Source: Bacteroidales bacterium (lineage in GTDB: Bacteria > Bacteroidota > Bacteroidia > Bacteroidales > ML635J-15). Taken from it: a stretch of DNA of 64,000 nucleotides. Position 1 is the stretch's first letter. Each line of letters opens with the position of its first letter. The translations under genes and the position numbers were made by a program. The notes below the pieces were generated by a model, which was given only the letters and a program-made list of their open reading frames with translations, did no database searches and was not told where the DNA came from. Positions 9,946-20,522 of this stretch are shown here, piece after piece. The stretch covers positions 1 through 64,000 of the forward strand of contig JAFGVU010000045.1 of assembly GCA_016937855.1 (NCBI GenBank), in the 5' to 3' direction.

Positions 9946-10504
9946 ATCTGATAACCTCAATCTGACCATTTTTAAACACTTTTACAATATCTGAGCTTTT
10001 GGCAGTACTAAGTTCATTTAGTTGCAATGGTACAATATAGTCAACAGCCATTTTAATTTCATTATCAATATCAAAAAAGCCTAATGGAGGCTTTTTCCCT
10101 GCAACGTTGGCTGAGGTTGACACTATTGGCTTTCCATACTCACCAATAAGCTGTTGGCAAAACTCACATTTCGCGACCCTAATACCAATAGTTCCATCAG
10201 CAGCAATCAGACTTTTTGACAAGTTCTTTGCCTTTGGGTAAATAATCGTAAGAGGTCTTGTTGAAGCGTCTATTAGTTGATATGCAACATCGGGAATAAA
10301 CTCAACATAATTCTTTAACATTTCTATGCTATCAACCAAAACTAGCATGCTTTTGCTTTCCGATCGCTGTTTTATGGCATAGATAGAAGCTATTGCTTGG
10401 GCGTTGTTTGGATCACAGCCTAAACCCCAAATAGTATCGGTCGGATATAAAACAACACCACCCGAGTTAAGCACTTTAATTGTTTCAGCAATTATTTCTT
10501 TCAT
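9944..10504 (-). CDS. tsaC: L-threonylcarbamoyladenylate synthase (Sua5/YciO/YrdC)
   Basis: PTDTIWGLGCD and STSANVAG motifs. Confidence 0.9.
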   Translation of the reverse strand: MKEIIAETIKVLNSGGVVLYPTDTIWGLGCDPNNAQAIASIYAIKQRSESKSMLVLVDSIEMLKNYVEFIPDVAYQLIDASTRPLTIIYPKAKNLSKSLIAADGTIGIRVAKCEFCQQLIGEYGKPIVSTSANVAGKKPPLGFFDIDNEIKMAVDYIVPLQLNELSTAKSSDIVKVFKNGQIEVIR

Positions 10505-11610
10505 AAAGAATTATAAAAATTATTTAGTTTATTACTAACAGTTTCCCTGTCAAATAGTTTATATCTTTGTTTTCCTTCTCTAATTAAGTTTTGTGCAAGT
10601 TCGGGGCTATCCAAAACAGATCTTATGGCAATTCCAATACTTTTTGAGTTTAAAGCTTCGACTTGTATTGCAGCATCTCCTCCTATTTCTGCCGGGCTTC
10701 CTGTATTTGAAGTTATAACAGGCACACCAGAGCTAAAAGCCTCAATTATGGGTATTCCAAATCCTTCGTAAAGAGAAGGGTAAATAAACAACTTACTATT
10801 TTGATAAATAGCTGCCAATTCTTCGGTACTTACATTGCTTAAAAAATGTACACTCTCGTTCATTTTATGAGTATCAATATATTCTTTAAGCTCCTTATAA
10901 TACGATGTTTTCCGCCCCACAAATACAATATCTGTTTTAATGTTAAAATAATAAACTGCCTTAAGTATATTTAGTGCGTTTTTTCTCACCTCCAATGTAC
11001 CGACATTAAGAATGTAATTGTTTTTAAGATTATATTTTTCAAGCACATTTTTAGCTGTTGTTTCTTCGACAGGTTTGGTAAAAATCTGATTACACGATTG
11101 ATAAATCACAACAATTCTGTCATTTTCAATTCCAAAATGCTTAATTATATCACTTTTTGTTTGCTCACTTGTTGCTATTATTTTATCTGCTGATTTACAG
11201 GAGTGTAGAAACTTTTTGTGATATATTTTTCTGTCAATAAAAGGATAAAGCTCTGGTATTTCAAGAAAAATTAGGTCGTGGATAGTAACAACTTTTTTCA
11301 ATTTGAGTTTTTCAATTCCAAATGGCAGTTCATTGCTTAATCCGTGGTAAATATCTAGATTTCTTTTTTCGATATCCTTAACAATTGAGAAAGATCGCCA
11401 ATAGGACTTTCCGGGTTTTGTTTTTGCTTTAGGAAACTCTACATTTTTAAGATATTTTTTTTCGAGTAATTCAGTACTTCTTTCGGGGCTATAAAGCACA
11501 TATTGGTCTTTGGGAAAATACTCATGAAGCGACCTGATAACATCGCGACTGTAGTTGCCCAAACCACTTCTATTTATAAATGCTCTTTTAGCGTCGAAAC
11601 CTATGATCAT
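10501..11610 (-). CDS. Glycosyltransferase family 1 (GT4-like)
   Basis: YPSLYEGFGIPIIEAFSSGVPVITSNTGSPAEIGGDAA signature; overlaps tsaC by 4 nt. Confidence 0.9.
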   Translation of the reverse strand: MIIGFDAKRAFINRSGLGNYSRDVIRSLHEYFPKDQYVLYSPERSTELLEKKYLKNVEFPKAKTKPGKSYWRSFSIVKDIEKRNLDIYHGLSNELPFGIEKLKLKKVVTIHDLIFLEIPELYPFIDRKIYHKKFLHSCKSADKIIATSEQTKSDIIKHFGIENDRIVVIYQSCNQIFTKPVEETTAKNVLEKYNLKNNYILNVGTLEVRKNALNILKAVYYFNIKTDIVFVGRKTSYYKELKEYIDTHKMNESVHFLSNVSTEELAAIYQNSKLFIYPSLYEGFGIPIIEAFSSGVPVITSNTGSPAEIGGDAAIQVEALNSKSIGIAIRSVLDSPELAQNLIREGKQRYKLFDRETVSNKLNNFYNSL

Positions 11611-11615
11611 ATTCT

Positions 11616-11667
11616 AGTTCGGCACTTCGACTCCGCTAAGTGACCTCACATAACGAAGTTCGGAGTT
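11616..11667. repeat. Intergenic REP-like palindromic repeat (GTTCGGCACTTCGACTCCGCTAAGTG...CGAAGTTCGGAGTT)
   Basis: Self-complementary CACTTcgactccgctAAGTG; related to 46645-46686 in opposite orientation. Confidence 0.55.
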
Positions 11668-11683
11668 TTAAGTTAATATATAT

Positions 11684-12502
11684 TTACACAGCCACATCAT
11701 TATCCCTCAACGCATCGTTAAGAGATGTTTTTTTATCTGTTGACTCTTTCCTTTTACCAATAATAAATGCACAAGGAACTTGAAATTCACCGGCAGGGAA
11801 TTTTTTTGGTACAGTACCCGGTATTACTACTGATCGTTCTGGCACAAAACCTTTGTTCTCAATTGGAGTTTCTCCTGAAATATCAATAATTTTTGTTGAT
11901 GCTGTAATTACAACATTTGCACCAAGCACAGCCTCTTCCCCAATTCTTACACCTTCAACAATTATGCATCTGGAACCGATAAAACAATTGTCTTCAATTA
12001 TTACTGGAGCAGCTTGTACGGGCTCTAAAACTCCGCCAATTCCTACGCCACCTGAAAGGTGTACATTTTTACCTATTTGCGCACACGAACCTACAGTTGC
12101 CCATGTATCAACCATTGTTCCAGAATCTACATAAGCACCAATGTTTACATACGACGGCATCATGATTACTCCTGACGCTAAATATGAACCATGTCGGGCA
12201 ACTGCATGAGGAACAACCCTTACGCCAAGTTTATCATAACCGCTTTTCAAAGGTATTTTATCGTGATACTCAAATATCCCAACTTCGCTTTTCTCCATTT
12301 TCTGAATTGGAAAGTACAAAATGACGGCTTTCTTTACCCAATCATTAACTTTCCAACCTTCTGAAGTCTTTTCCGCTACTCGTATTTTTCCTAAATCAAG
12401 CAGGCTAATTACCTCACGGATAGCTTTTTGAGTATTCTCTTCTTTTAACAACTCGCGATTATCCCAAGCAGTTTCAATAATGTTTTTAATCTGTTTAAGC
12501 AT
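11684..12502 (-). CDS. dapD: 2,3,4,5-tetrahydropyridine-2,6-dicarboxylate N-succinyltransferase
   Basis: 272 aa with left-handed beta-helix hexapeptide repeats and GYDKLGVRVVPHAVARHGSYLASGVIMMPSYVNIGAYVD. Confidence 0.95.
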   Translation of the reverse strand: MLKQIKNIIETAWDNRELLKEENTQKAIREVISLLDLGKIRVAEKTSEGWKVNDWVKKAVILYFPIQKMEKSEVGIFEYHDKIPLKSGYDKLGVRVVPHAVARHGSYLASGVIMMPSYVNIGAYVDSGTMVDTWATVGSCAQIGKNVHLSGGVGIGGVLEPVQAAPVIIEDNCFIGSRCIIVEGVRIGEEAVLGANVVITASTKIIDISGETPIENKGFVPERSVVIPGTVPKKFPAGEFQVPCAFIIGKRKESTDKKTSLNDALRDNDVAV

Positions 12503-12577
12503 GGCAACAATTTATAAAATTCAAAATTAGCAAATAGATTTGAAGAAATAGAATATTCAGAAAGATTTTGCTAGGAC

Positions 12578-13537
12578 TTAATCCATTTTTTTCTTAGCAA
12601 TAACTATCATCTCTTCTCCATATTTTAGACAGGACATCGTTTTGTAGATTATATCGTGAGCCAGTAAACCAATCCAAATTACAAATTTTGGAACTTTTGT
12701 TATTTTATTAAAAAAATTCTGACGTTCTGAATTTGATATTGCTTGTTGTGAGGTTTCGGTTTCCTTCTTTTTACGACCTTTTAACCAAGGCAACACAGTA
12801 AACATAAGGAATAATTTTAACTCATAGCTAGATTTAATTTTAATTATTTCGAAACCTTCTTTTTCGAGGAGATATTTGATGCTTTCTTTTGAAAAATAAT
12901 TGATGTGCTCTATCGACATCATGCTCCAGTTCTGTTTTTGCTTTTTTGCAACTTTACTATCTATCTGAGGAACTTGAAAAATAAAATATCCATCGTCTTT
13001 TAATATTGTGCGAGCACGACGAACCACTTCTGCGGGTTTTTCGATATGCTCTAGAACATCCCACATAGTAACAACATCCCAATTTTTTTCTGGAAGACTT
13101 AGATTAAAAAAGTTGTCGTGAACAACGTCAAGATTTAAGTCGTTTGCAGCATAATAATGCATTAACTCAGAGATTTCTACACCTGATACATCAAACCCCA
13201 TAAGTTTCGCGGTGTACAAAAAATGTCCCCATCCAACGCCAATATCATACAACTTGCCCTTCTTAACGAATTTTCGAATTAGTTTAATCCTAAGTTTATG
13301 ACGACGAATTTTTATGTAGTTATTTCCTTGCCTGACAGACTTTAAAACCTCTTCGTCTCGGTAATCTTCATAGGGAATGCTTTCGCGATAAAATTGCGGA
13401 ATAAAAACAAATTTGCAATTCTGACATTCACAAACTTTAAAGTCGTTTCTTTCAAATTTTAATAAAAATGCTTGCGGATCATTATTCCCACATACTTCAC
13501 AATTTATGTTTTCACGATAACTCATACTCGTCGGCAA
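12578..13537 (-). CDS. Class I SAM-dependent methyltransferase with N-terminal zinc-ribbon-like Cys motifs
   Basis: CEVCGN..CECQNCKFV; YDIGVGWGHFLYTAK; WDVVTMWDVLEHIEKP. Confidence 0.88.
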   Translation of the reverse strand: MPTSMSYRENINCEVCGNNDPQAFLLKFERNDFKVCECQNCKFVFIPQFYRESIPYEDYRDEEVLKSVRQGNNYIKIRRHKLRIKLIRKFVKKGKLYDIGVGWGHFLYTAKLMGFDVSGVEISELMHYYAANDLNLDVVHDNFFNLSLPEKNWDVVTMWDVLEHIEKPAEVVRRARTILKDDGYFIFQVPQIDSKVAKKQKQNWSMMSIEHINYFSKESIKYLLEKEGFEIIKIKSSYELKLFLMFTVLPWLKGRKKKETETSQQAISNSERQNFFNKITKVPKFVIWIGLLAHDIIYKTMSCLKYGEEMIVIAKKKMD

Positions 13538-13605
13538 ATATACTAAACAAAAATGTCAATACAAACATAAAAACATTATCGGATTTTCTAATGATGTCAA
13601 ATTAA

Positions 13606-14685
13606 CTAATCGTTATTAAACCCTGCAACAATTGCAAAATGGTCAGAATCTGAGGTTTTAATAATTTCATGTGAAACACAATCGAATTTTTTGTCGAAGA
13701 GAATATAGTCAATTCTTTGTTTAATGTTAAAGTTGTCCCAAGTGTAACCGGGATATTTCCCCTTTGATACATAGGTGTCTTTTAATCCTTTGGCAACAGT
13801 AAAATAAGTGTAGGTTAATGGACCATCATTAAAGTCGCCACAAACAAAAACAGGATAACTGCAAGAGTCTATTGATGATCTTACCATTTCGGCTTGATGT
13901 GCTCTGGTTTTTAAAGATGACAGGTACTTTTTTAATACAATTTTTATTTTCGTATTATCATCAGATTCTGCAAATTCTTCTATCAGAGTATAATCGTTTT
14001 GATTTAGTTGTATTGACTGTAAATGAACATTAAAGACACGCACAGTATCACTATTAATAACTATATCGCTATAGATATAACCATTAAATGACTGATCAAA
14101 CTTTTTAGCATACTCATTAATTATTGGAAATTTAGATATTGTTACCAATCCAAAATTTTGTCCGCCGACAGCAGTAGCCATTGCAACTTGATGTATATCT
14201 TCTGCTCCAATTTTTTGCATTATTGGTGATAATGTAATAAAATTTTGATTACTATTATTCCAATATGCTTCTTGCAAACATAAAATATCTGGGTTTTCAT
14301 GCTCTATCGAGGAAATAATATTATTCTTTATTTGTTGATTATTATCCCAATTATAAAACCCAAAAACCATAACGTTATACGACATAATCTTAAAATCAGC
14401 GGAAGTATCGGAGGTGCTAAACAAAGTCGAAAACGGAAACACAAGACTGATAAACTTTATACCGGCTAATACTGTAACAAAAGAAATAAATGAATATTTC
14501 CATTTTAATATTAACCAGATTATTGCAAAAAACAGATTTAGTACTGTTAGCCCAACATAAATAAAAGGCAGAAGCGCTACAGCTATAGTTTTTTCCGGAG
14601 AAATGTAAACAGAGAAATAAGTTAAAACAAGAAGAATGGCAACAATAATATTAACTGTCAATAATATAATTCTAATTGTTTTCAA
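13606..14685 (-). CDS. Endonuclease/exonuclease/phosphatase family protein with N-terminal TM helices
   Basis: SYNVMVFGF, ILCLQEAYW, VCGDFNDGP, SDHFAIVAGF motifs. Confidence 0.9.
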   Translation of the reverse strand: MKTIRIILLTVNIIVAILLVLTYFSVYISPEKTIAVALLPFIYVGLTVLNLFFAIIWLILKWKYSFISFVTVLAGIKFISLVFPFSTLFSTSDTSADFKIMSYNVMVFGFYNWDNNQQIKNNIISSIEHENPDILCLQEAYWNNSNQNFITLSPIMQKIGAEDIHQVAMATAVGGQNFGLVTISKFPIINEYAKKFDQSFNGYIYSDIVINSDTVRVFNVHLQSIQLNQNDYTLIEEFAESDDNTKIKIVLKKYLSSLKTRAHQAEMVRSSIDSCSYPVFVCGDFNDGPLTYTYFTVAKGLKDTYVSKGKYPGYTWDNFNIKQRIDYILFDKKFDCVSHEIIKTSDSDHFAIVAGFNND

Positions 14686-14686
14686 A

Positions 14687-15589
14687 TTATTTTTTATTAC
14701 TCATGTTAAACAATTTTTCCTTTTCACTTTTTGATAAACTTGAGTACCCGGATTGAGCAATTTTTTCCAGAATTTTATCAATTTCGTCCTGTTCAGCCTT
14801 CTTTCTAGCATTATATTCCATATCGTTTTCGGGGCGATTTGGCTTGGTTTTCTTTTTATTGCGATAAGTTATTTTCATGTCCTTCGAAGGCTTAAAGAAC
14901 TCTTTAATCCCATATAAAAACCTTGATAACCAAATAGTTATATCTGTTCCTTTTCGATAGTTAATAACAAATAAATAACCCAAAAAAGCTCCGCCCAAGT
15001 GAGCAATATGTCCTCCGGCATTGTCTATTGGAATACTTATTAAATCGATTACGATTATTCCGATTGCGAGATATTTTAATTTCACCTTACCAAAAAATAG
15101 CATATATACTTGCTGGTTGGGAACCAATGTTGCAACAGCAATAACAATTGCCATAACAGAAGCAGACGCACCCAAAGCTACTGAGAAAAGTGCATCAAAA
15201 GAAAAAGCTGGTATTAAATTAAATGCTGTAATATAAAAAATTGCTCCGGAAATTCCTCCCAAAATATAAACGCCTAACATTTGGCGTTGCGACAAAAATT
15301 GCAAAAAAAGTTTACCAAACCAAAAAAACACTAATAGGTTAAAAAGGATATGAAAAAAATTTGAATGAGTAAACATGTATGTTACAATTGTCCACGGGCG
15401 AACCAAAAGAGAATCTATATCAGCAGGCACAGCAAGCCACGGAACAATGTCAAAAAAGTCTGAGCCTGACAAAAAGCCAAGTATTTTAAACACCATAATT
15501 ATCCCGAAAACAATTAAGTTTAAATAGATAAGTGTGTTAAAATTGTTACGACCTTTGAGGCTATATTTTATTTCGTCGATAAAACTCAT
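14687..15589 (-). CDS. Rhomboid family intramembrane serine protease
   Basis: TYMFTHSNFFHILFNLLVFFWFGK, GASASVMAI (GxSx), AHLGGAFLGY. Confidence 0.9.
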   Translation of the reverse strand: MSFIDEIKYSLKGRNNFNTLIYLNLIVFGIIMVFKILGFLSGSDFFDIVPWLAVPADIDSLLVRPWTIVTYMFTHSNFFHILFNLLVFFWFGKLFLQFLSQRQMLGVYILGGISGAIFYITAFNLIPAFSFDALFSVALGASASVMAIVIAVATLVPNQQVYMLFFGKVKLKYLAIGIIVIDLISIPIDNAGGHIAHLGGAFLGYLFVINYRKGTDITIWLSRFLYGIKEFFKPSKDMKITYRNKKKTKPNRPENDMEYNARKKAEQDEIDKILEKIAQSGYSSLSKSEKEKLFNMSNKK

Positions 15590-15590
15590 G

Positions 15591-16322
15591 TTAATCCCAC
15601 CTGTTAAACTGTTTTTTCTTCCAAAGCAAAATAAAAATTAAACCAAACAGCATCCCTCCAAGATGGGCAAAGTGAGCAACATTATCTCCACTTCTGTTAG
15701 CAAATCCCATATATATCTCTATCGCGGTAAAAATCATCACTAAGTATTTTGCTTTGATTGGAATTGCAAAATATACATAAAGTAAAACGTTTGGAAACAT
15801 CATTCCGAAGGCAAGTAACAAACCATAAACTGCTCCGGATGCACCAACTGTTGGGGTATTAATCATTAAATTTAAATCGCGCATTTGCGGATCGACATAA
15901 TTTTTACCACTCATTAAAATGTTTCCACCTTCGTTTAACACAGTCTGCACTTGTTCGGTTGCCATTTGGTTTATAAGTGCATTTATCTCCAAATGCATAA
16001 CTCCAAGATGTAAAGCAGCTGCGCCAAGTCCGGTTACAAAGTAATAAATAAAAAACCTTTTTTGTCCCCACACATCTTCGAGTATCTTACCAAACATATA
16101 TAAGGCAAACATATTAAAAAACAAATGCCAAAAGTCGCCATGCATAAACATATGCGAGATTAGTTGAATAGGTTTAAAAAACTCTGATTTCGGACTATAA
16201 ACAGCTAGGAAAAGCTGTAATTCCGGAAACACCATTGTTAACAAAAACAAGGCAACATTAATAATCAGCAATGTTTTTACCACCGGAGGCAAATCTAAAA
16301 ATCCTTTTCTTTGATAATACAT
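15591..16322 (-). CDS. Rhomboid family intramembrane serine protease (second tandem copy)
   Basis: HMFMHGDFWHLFFNMFALYMFG, GASGAVYGLLLAFG, AHFAHLGGMLFG. Confidence 0.93.
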   Translation of the reverse strand: MYYQRKGFLDLPPVVKTLLIINVALFLLTMVFPELQLFLAVYSPKSEFFKPIQLISHMFMHGDFWHLFFNMFALYMFGKILEDVWGQKRFFIYYFVTGLGAAALHLGVMHLEINALINQMATEQVQTVLNEGGNILMSGKNYVDPQMRDLNLMINTPTVGASGAVYGLLLAFGMMFPNVLLYVYFAIPIKAKYLVMIFTAIEIYMGFANRSGDNVAHFAHLGGMLFGLIFILLWKKKQFNRWD

Positions 16323-18148
16323 TAATTCAGTTTCCTTTCAATTTCGTCTATACTAATTATTTCGAGTATTTTTTTCCCATCGGCAGTATGATTATGATTA
16401 GCACACGACATTAATCTATAAAACAAATCCTGCATCTCTTCTTCGTGCAGATGCTTTCCGATTTTAAAAGCAGCAGTTTTGGCAAGAGATAGAGCAATTT
16501 TTTCGTGTAAAACCATTTCTGCACTTGCCGATATTTCTCCCAAAACATAAACCATTTGTTCTAGTGTCTTTTGTGGGTCAATATCAGTCAAATCGCCCGG
16601 AACACCTCTGATTTCAAATTTATCACTCCCCATCATAACAATTTCAAAACCAATATTGTTTAGCTCACTCAACACTTCGACAAGAATCGCTCTATCAGAA
16701 GGAGCTGGCTGAAAAACAACAGGAAAAAGAGTTTTTTGCACAACCCCTTTGCGCGTTTCGAGTAGTTTTAAGAATTTTTCGTACAAAATTTGCTCATGAG
16801 CACGTTTTTGATTAATTAAAATCAATCCTGATTTACCCGAAGTTAAAATATATTTGTTCTTTAGTTGAAAAAATATGTTGCGCTCTTCATTTTTAACACT
16901 TTGCTGATCAAGCAAGCTTGTTTGGGTAGGTATATTTTCCTGAGGTAAATAGAAATCGTCGGGAGTTTGGCTTTTGTTTGTCGTATATACACTCTCCCAA
17001 TTTTCAGGAATTTTATTTCTTTGATATTTTGGAGTACTGCTTTGTTCAAAGGGGTTATAATCAGGATTTATCGGGATATTTGGAGCCTTAAAACTGGTTT
17101 TAGATGTAAAATGTGCATCGCGTGTAATGTTTTCCTCAAACTCCAAACTCGGCACAATGTTAAACTTGCCCAACGACTCTTTTACGGCGGCATTTAAAAT
17201 TTGAAAAATTGCTTGCTCGTCCTCGAACTTAATCTCAGTTTTAGTTGGATGAATATTTATATCAATATTTGCAGGATCGACATCCAGATAAATAAAAAAT
17301 GTGGGGTGTTCTCCTTCTGGAATAAGCTTGTTGTATGCCATCGAAATTGCTTTTCGAAAGTATGGATGATACATATACCGATTATTGACAAAGAAAAACT
17401 GCTCGCCGGTAGATTTTTTTGACCTTTCCGGCTTCGCAATAAAGCCCGACACATTAACTATTGAAGTATCGGTATTGATACTGATTAAATTTTGATTAAG
17501 ATTTTTTCCAAATACAGTTACAATTCTTTGTCTTAGGTTTTCGGGCTTAATCTGAAAAACAGGATTGCCATCAGACACAAATGTAAAAGATATTTCTGGG
17601 TTGGTAAGTATTATTCGATGAAGTTCGTTTAAAATGTGCCTATATTCAGCTCTATCAGATTTTAAGAATTTTCGCCTTGCTGGCACATTATAAAACAGGT
17701 TTTTGATCAAGAAATTTGTTCCTACTGGGCAAGCAGTAGGTTCTTGAGATATTATTTCGGAGCCGGATATGCAAATATGAGTTCCAACACTTGAAGTCTC
17801 TGTTTTTGTTTTGACCTCTACCGAAGCAATTGCTGCAATCGAAGCCAAAGCTTCGCCACGAAACCCCATTGTTTTTATGGCAAATAGATCTTCGGCTTTG
17901 GATATTTTTGATGTTGCATGGCGTTCAAAACACATTCTGGCATCAGTTTGCGACATACCACAACCATTATCTATAATCTGTATAAATGTTTTTCCGGCAT
18001 CTTTAACCTGTATCTGTATTTCGGTTGCACCTGCATCAATAGAATTTTCGACGAGCTCTTTAATTACAGAAGCCGGTCGCTGAATAACCTCACCGGCAGC
18101 AATTTGGTTTGCAACGGCATCGGATAGTAATTTGATCAAGTCTGACAT
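16322..18148 (-). CDS. mutL: DNA mismatch repair endonuclease MutL
   Basis: IAAGEVIQRPASVIKELVENSIDAGA, DNGCGM, TMGFRGEALASIA; C-terminal MutL domain. Confidence 0.97.
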   Translation of the reverse strand: MSDLIKLLSDAVANQIAAGEVIQRPASVIKELVENSIDAGATEIQIQVKDAGKTFIQIIDNGCGMSQTDARMCFERHATSKISKAEDLFAIKTMGFRGEALASIAAIASVEVKTKTETSSVGTHICISGSEIISQEPTACPVGTNFLIKNLFYNVPARRKFLKSDRAEYRHILNELHRIILTNPEISFTFVSDGNPVFQIKPENLRQRIVTVFGKNLNQNLISINTDTSIVNVSGFIAKPERSKKSTGEQFFFVNNRYMYHPYFRKAISMAYNKLIPEGEHPTFFIYLDVDPANIDINIHPTKTEIKFEDEQAIFQILNAAVKESLGKFNIVPSLEFEENITRDAHFTSKTSFKAPNIPINPDYNPFEQSSTPKYQRNKIPENWESVYTTNKSQTPDDFYLPQENIPTQTSLLDQQSVKNEERNIFFQLKNKYILTSGKSGLILINQKRAHEQILYEKFLKLLETRKGVVQKTLFPVVFQPAPSDRAILVEVLSELNNIGFEIVMMGSDKFEIRGVPGDLTDIDPQKTLEQMVYVLGEISASAEMVLHEKIALSLAKTAAFKIGKHLHEEEMQDLFYRLMSCANHNHTADGKKILEIISIDEIERKLN

Positions 18149-18474
18149 TATTTGCTAAAAAATTTAATTAAAGGCGTTAAGTCAACTACTAATAAAATGT
18201 ATGCCATAAAGAATAAAACTGCCATAATGACAAAAAGTCTTATTGTTGAGCTTCGACTTCGATATGCTTTTCGCGGCATTTTTGGACGAAAACTGCCTTT
18301 AATTGTACTCCCGGGTTTGTACCCATCTTCATTGCTGTCAACTTGTGCTTTGCCTCTCATTTCACGTAATTCTTTACGTCGCTCATCTCTATCCTCCTTG
18401 TCTGGATCGTAAAAACGAGGTTTATAATCGAAAACGTTATATTGTGGTAATTTAAAAAAACTTCCTACACCCAT
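18148..18474 (-). CDS. Small membrane protein of unknown function, overlapping the mutL start
   Basis: 108 aa with single C-terminal TM helix; 1-nt overlap with mutL. Confidence 0.75.
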   Translation of the reverse strand: MGVGSFFKLPQYNVFDYKPRFYDPDKEDRDERRKELREMRGKAQVDSNEDGYKPGSTIKGSFRPKMPRKAYRSRSSTIRLFVIMAVLFFMAYILLVVDLTPLIKFFSK

Positions 18475-18562
18475 AATTAAATTTTTTACAAAAGTATCAA
18501 TTTTTTAGTACTGTTCTTAGACTTAATAACACTATTTTATTGCTTTTATTTTTATTCCGTAA

Positions 18563-20053
18563 TTATTTATTGTCCCTTTTTACGAAAAACTGAAAGATCT
18601 TTTTTAGCATGTCGCTTGTCTCAGGGGAATATCCAGCTATTAAAAGAGGAAGGATATAGATTATTGATATGATGGCACTTCTAACGAACAAATCAATTAT
18701 TAGTGATCCAAAATCCGGTATCAACCAAGAAATAAAATAAGCAAAACCACCCAATAATATCATTACCAAATGCTTGTAATTATATGGTTGCGCATTAAAC
18801 TTTATTTTTACATAAACAATTTGAATAAGACCAACTGAAACAAAAGAAATAAAAGATGCTAGAGCAGCTCCGTCAATTCCATAATCGGGTAATAGAACAA
18901 TGTTTAATACAACAATAAGAACTATAAGAAAGAGCATCAAATAACTATGTTGTCGATAATATTTACTGTACTGAATTATTACACCGCTAATTGCAGAAAC
19001 ACTTTGAACAACAAATGCCAACGAAATAAATAGAATTACATATCGTCCTGATTCAAACTCGGCAGGTAAAAATTTCATAATGTTATTTATATTCCCCCAA
19101 ATAAGAATAAACATAAAAACACTTAGCAATAGTAAATTGTGAGTGCTTTGAGAATAAATGTTTTTTATTTTACCCCAATTATCTTGTTTAATATCTTCGC
19201 CAATAATTGAACTGGATATTCTGATAAGTGCACGTGCCGGTAAAAGAATAATTGTCCCAAAAAAGAATGCAGTAGAATAAACTCCTGTTGCACTAAGATC
19301 GCAATAGTGATTGATTAAATATCTATCAACTTGAAAAACTGCAATTGTACTAAAACCGGAAATAAGTCCAAAAGCAGCCACACTAATTATTTCTCGAATA
19401 AATTTTTTATCCAGAATCAAAAAAGATGGTTTTATGCTCAGTTGATTTTTATACAGCAGCAATAAGCAAATCAGCAATAAAGGCACACCATAAGCTATGG
19501 TATAGTAGATTATAAATGCATGAAAATCGAAAACATCTAAATAAAACAAAATAATTCCTGCAAGATTTAATATCCGCAACAGAAACTCTTTTACAAAAAG
19601 TCCAAAGGATGCATTAAATAGAACTCTATTGTATGAATCAACTAATAAATAAAATATAGAAATAAAAATTAGCGGAATAAGCAAATAAACATATTCTGCA
19701 AAAAGTGGTGAGGACTGAACATTTGAATTGACGAGAAAAGGTTTCCAGATGTAATATGCAATTGCACAAATTATAAAACCTAGAGTTCCAACTGATAATA
19801 GCAGAAAAAGAAAACCATTGTTTTTGTTTTTTGAGTCTTTAAAATATGGAAATAGCTTAACGCTAACATTCATAAAACCTAAAGTCCCAAGTTGTCCAAA
19901 TATTGCAGAAAGAGAGATTAACAAATTTGTTAAGCCGATTTCGGCTGTCGAAAAAATCTGTGGCATTATTAGTCCAATATTGATAAAACCAATAATTGCG
20001 CCTAATGCCGAATAGGCAGAACCCTTTATAGTTTGTCTAGCAATAATGCCCAT
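18563..20053 (-). CDS. Oligosaccharide flippase / polysaccharide biosynthesis family protein
   Basis: 496 aa, multi-TM MATE/Wzx-like pattern. Confidence 0.85.
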   Translation of the reverse strand: MGIIARQTIKGSAYSALGAIIGFINIGLIMPQIFSTAEIGLTNLLISLSAIFGQLGTLGFMNVSVKLFPYFKDSKNKNNGFLFLLLSVGTLGFIICAIAYYIWKPFLVNSNVQSSPLFAEYVYLLIPLIFISIFYLLVDSYNRVLFNASFGLFVKEFLLRILNLAGIILFYLDVFDFHAFIIYYTIAYGVPLLLICLLLLYKNQLSIKPSFLILDKKFIREIISVAAFGLISGFSTIAVFQVDRYLINHYCDLSATGVYSTAFFFGTIILLPARALIRISSSIIGEDIKQDNWGKIKNIYSQSTHNLLLLSVFMFILIWGNINNIMKFLPAEFESGRYVILFISLAFVVQSVSAISGVIIQYSKYYRQHSYLMLFLIVLIVVLNIVLLPDYGIDGAALASFISFVSVGLIQIVYVKIKFNAQPYNYKHLVMILLGGFAYFISWLIPDFGSLIIDLFVRSAIISIIYILPLLIAGYSPETSDMLKKIFQFFVKRDNK

Positions 20054-20063
20054 AAATTGACTT

Positions 20064-20483
20064 TTAGAAAAGGAGTTTTTCTTTTGACTTTAGCTTTTCA
20101 GGCTCCAGACTAAAGACAGCAGTAATACCATCTTCTTTTTTTAAATTTGTCATTATAATCTCGTCAATGTGTGTTTCTTCGTCACTATTTACAATAATAA
20201 AATAATCAATATTTTTTAACTCTTCAATTAAAAAACCTTCCATTCCTTTATTTGCAACTAGTTTTATGTCTGGGAATTTATATTTGTCTTCAATTTCGAA
20301 CACACTAAAAACCAAATATTCGGTAAACCTTGGGTCGATAATTTGCAGCGATTCGGATTTTACAAATTCGCTTTTAAGTATTTTGCTCAATCGCCAAGAA
20401 ATTTTGTAGTCTTCTTCGGCAGAAGAAATTCCTATTAGTTTAAAATTGAACTGTGGTTTATATTTAAGCTTTTTCGTCTTCAT
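20064..20483 (-). CDS. IPExxxVDY family protein
   Basis: 139 aa; FKLIGISSAEEDYKISWRLSKIL N-terminus and position next to rnc. Confidence 0.75.
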   Translation of the reverse strand: MKTKKLKYKPQFNFKLIGISSAEEDYKISWRLSKILKSEFVKSESLQIIDPRFTEYLVFSVFEIEDKYKFPDIKLVANKGMEGFLIEELKNIDYFIIVNSDEETHIDEIIMTNLKKEDGITAVFSLEPEKLKSKEKLLF

Positions 20484-20522
20484 TTATGCAAATGTAAACA
20501 TTATAACTTAAACTTCAGAGTT

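Noticed and set aside
14687-16322. Tandem rhomboid pair as an unusual duplication
   Set aside because: The mutL-rhomboid-rhomboid-EEP order is a common conserved Bacteroidetes arrangement.
16861-18127. Multiple small ORFs on both strands inside mutL
   Set aside because: Shadow ORFs of a well-supported mutL coding frame.
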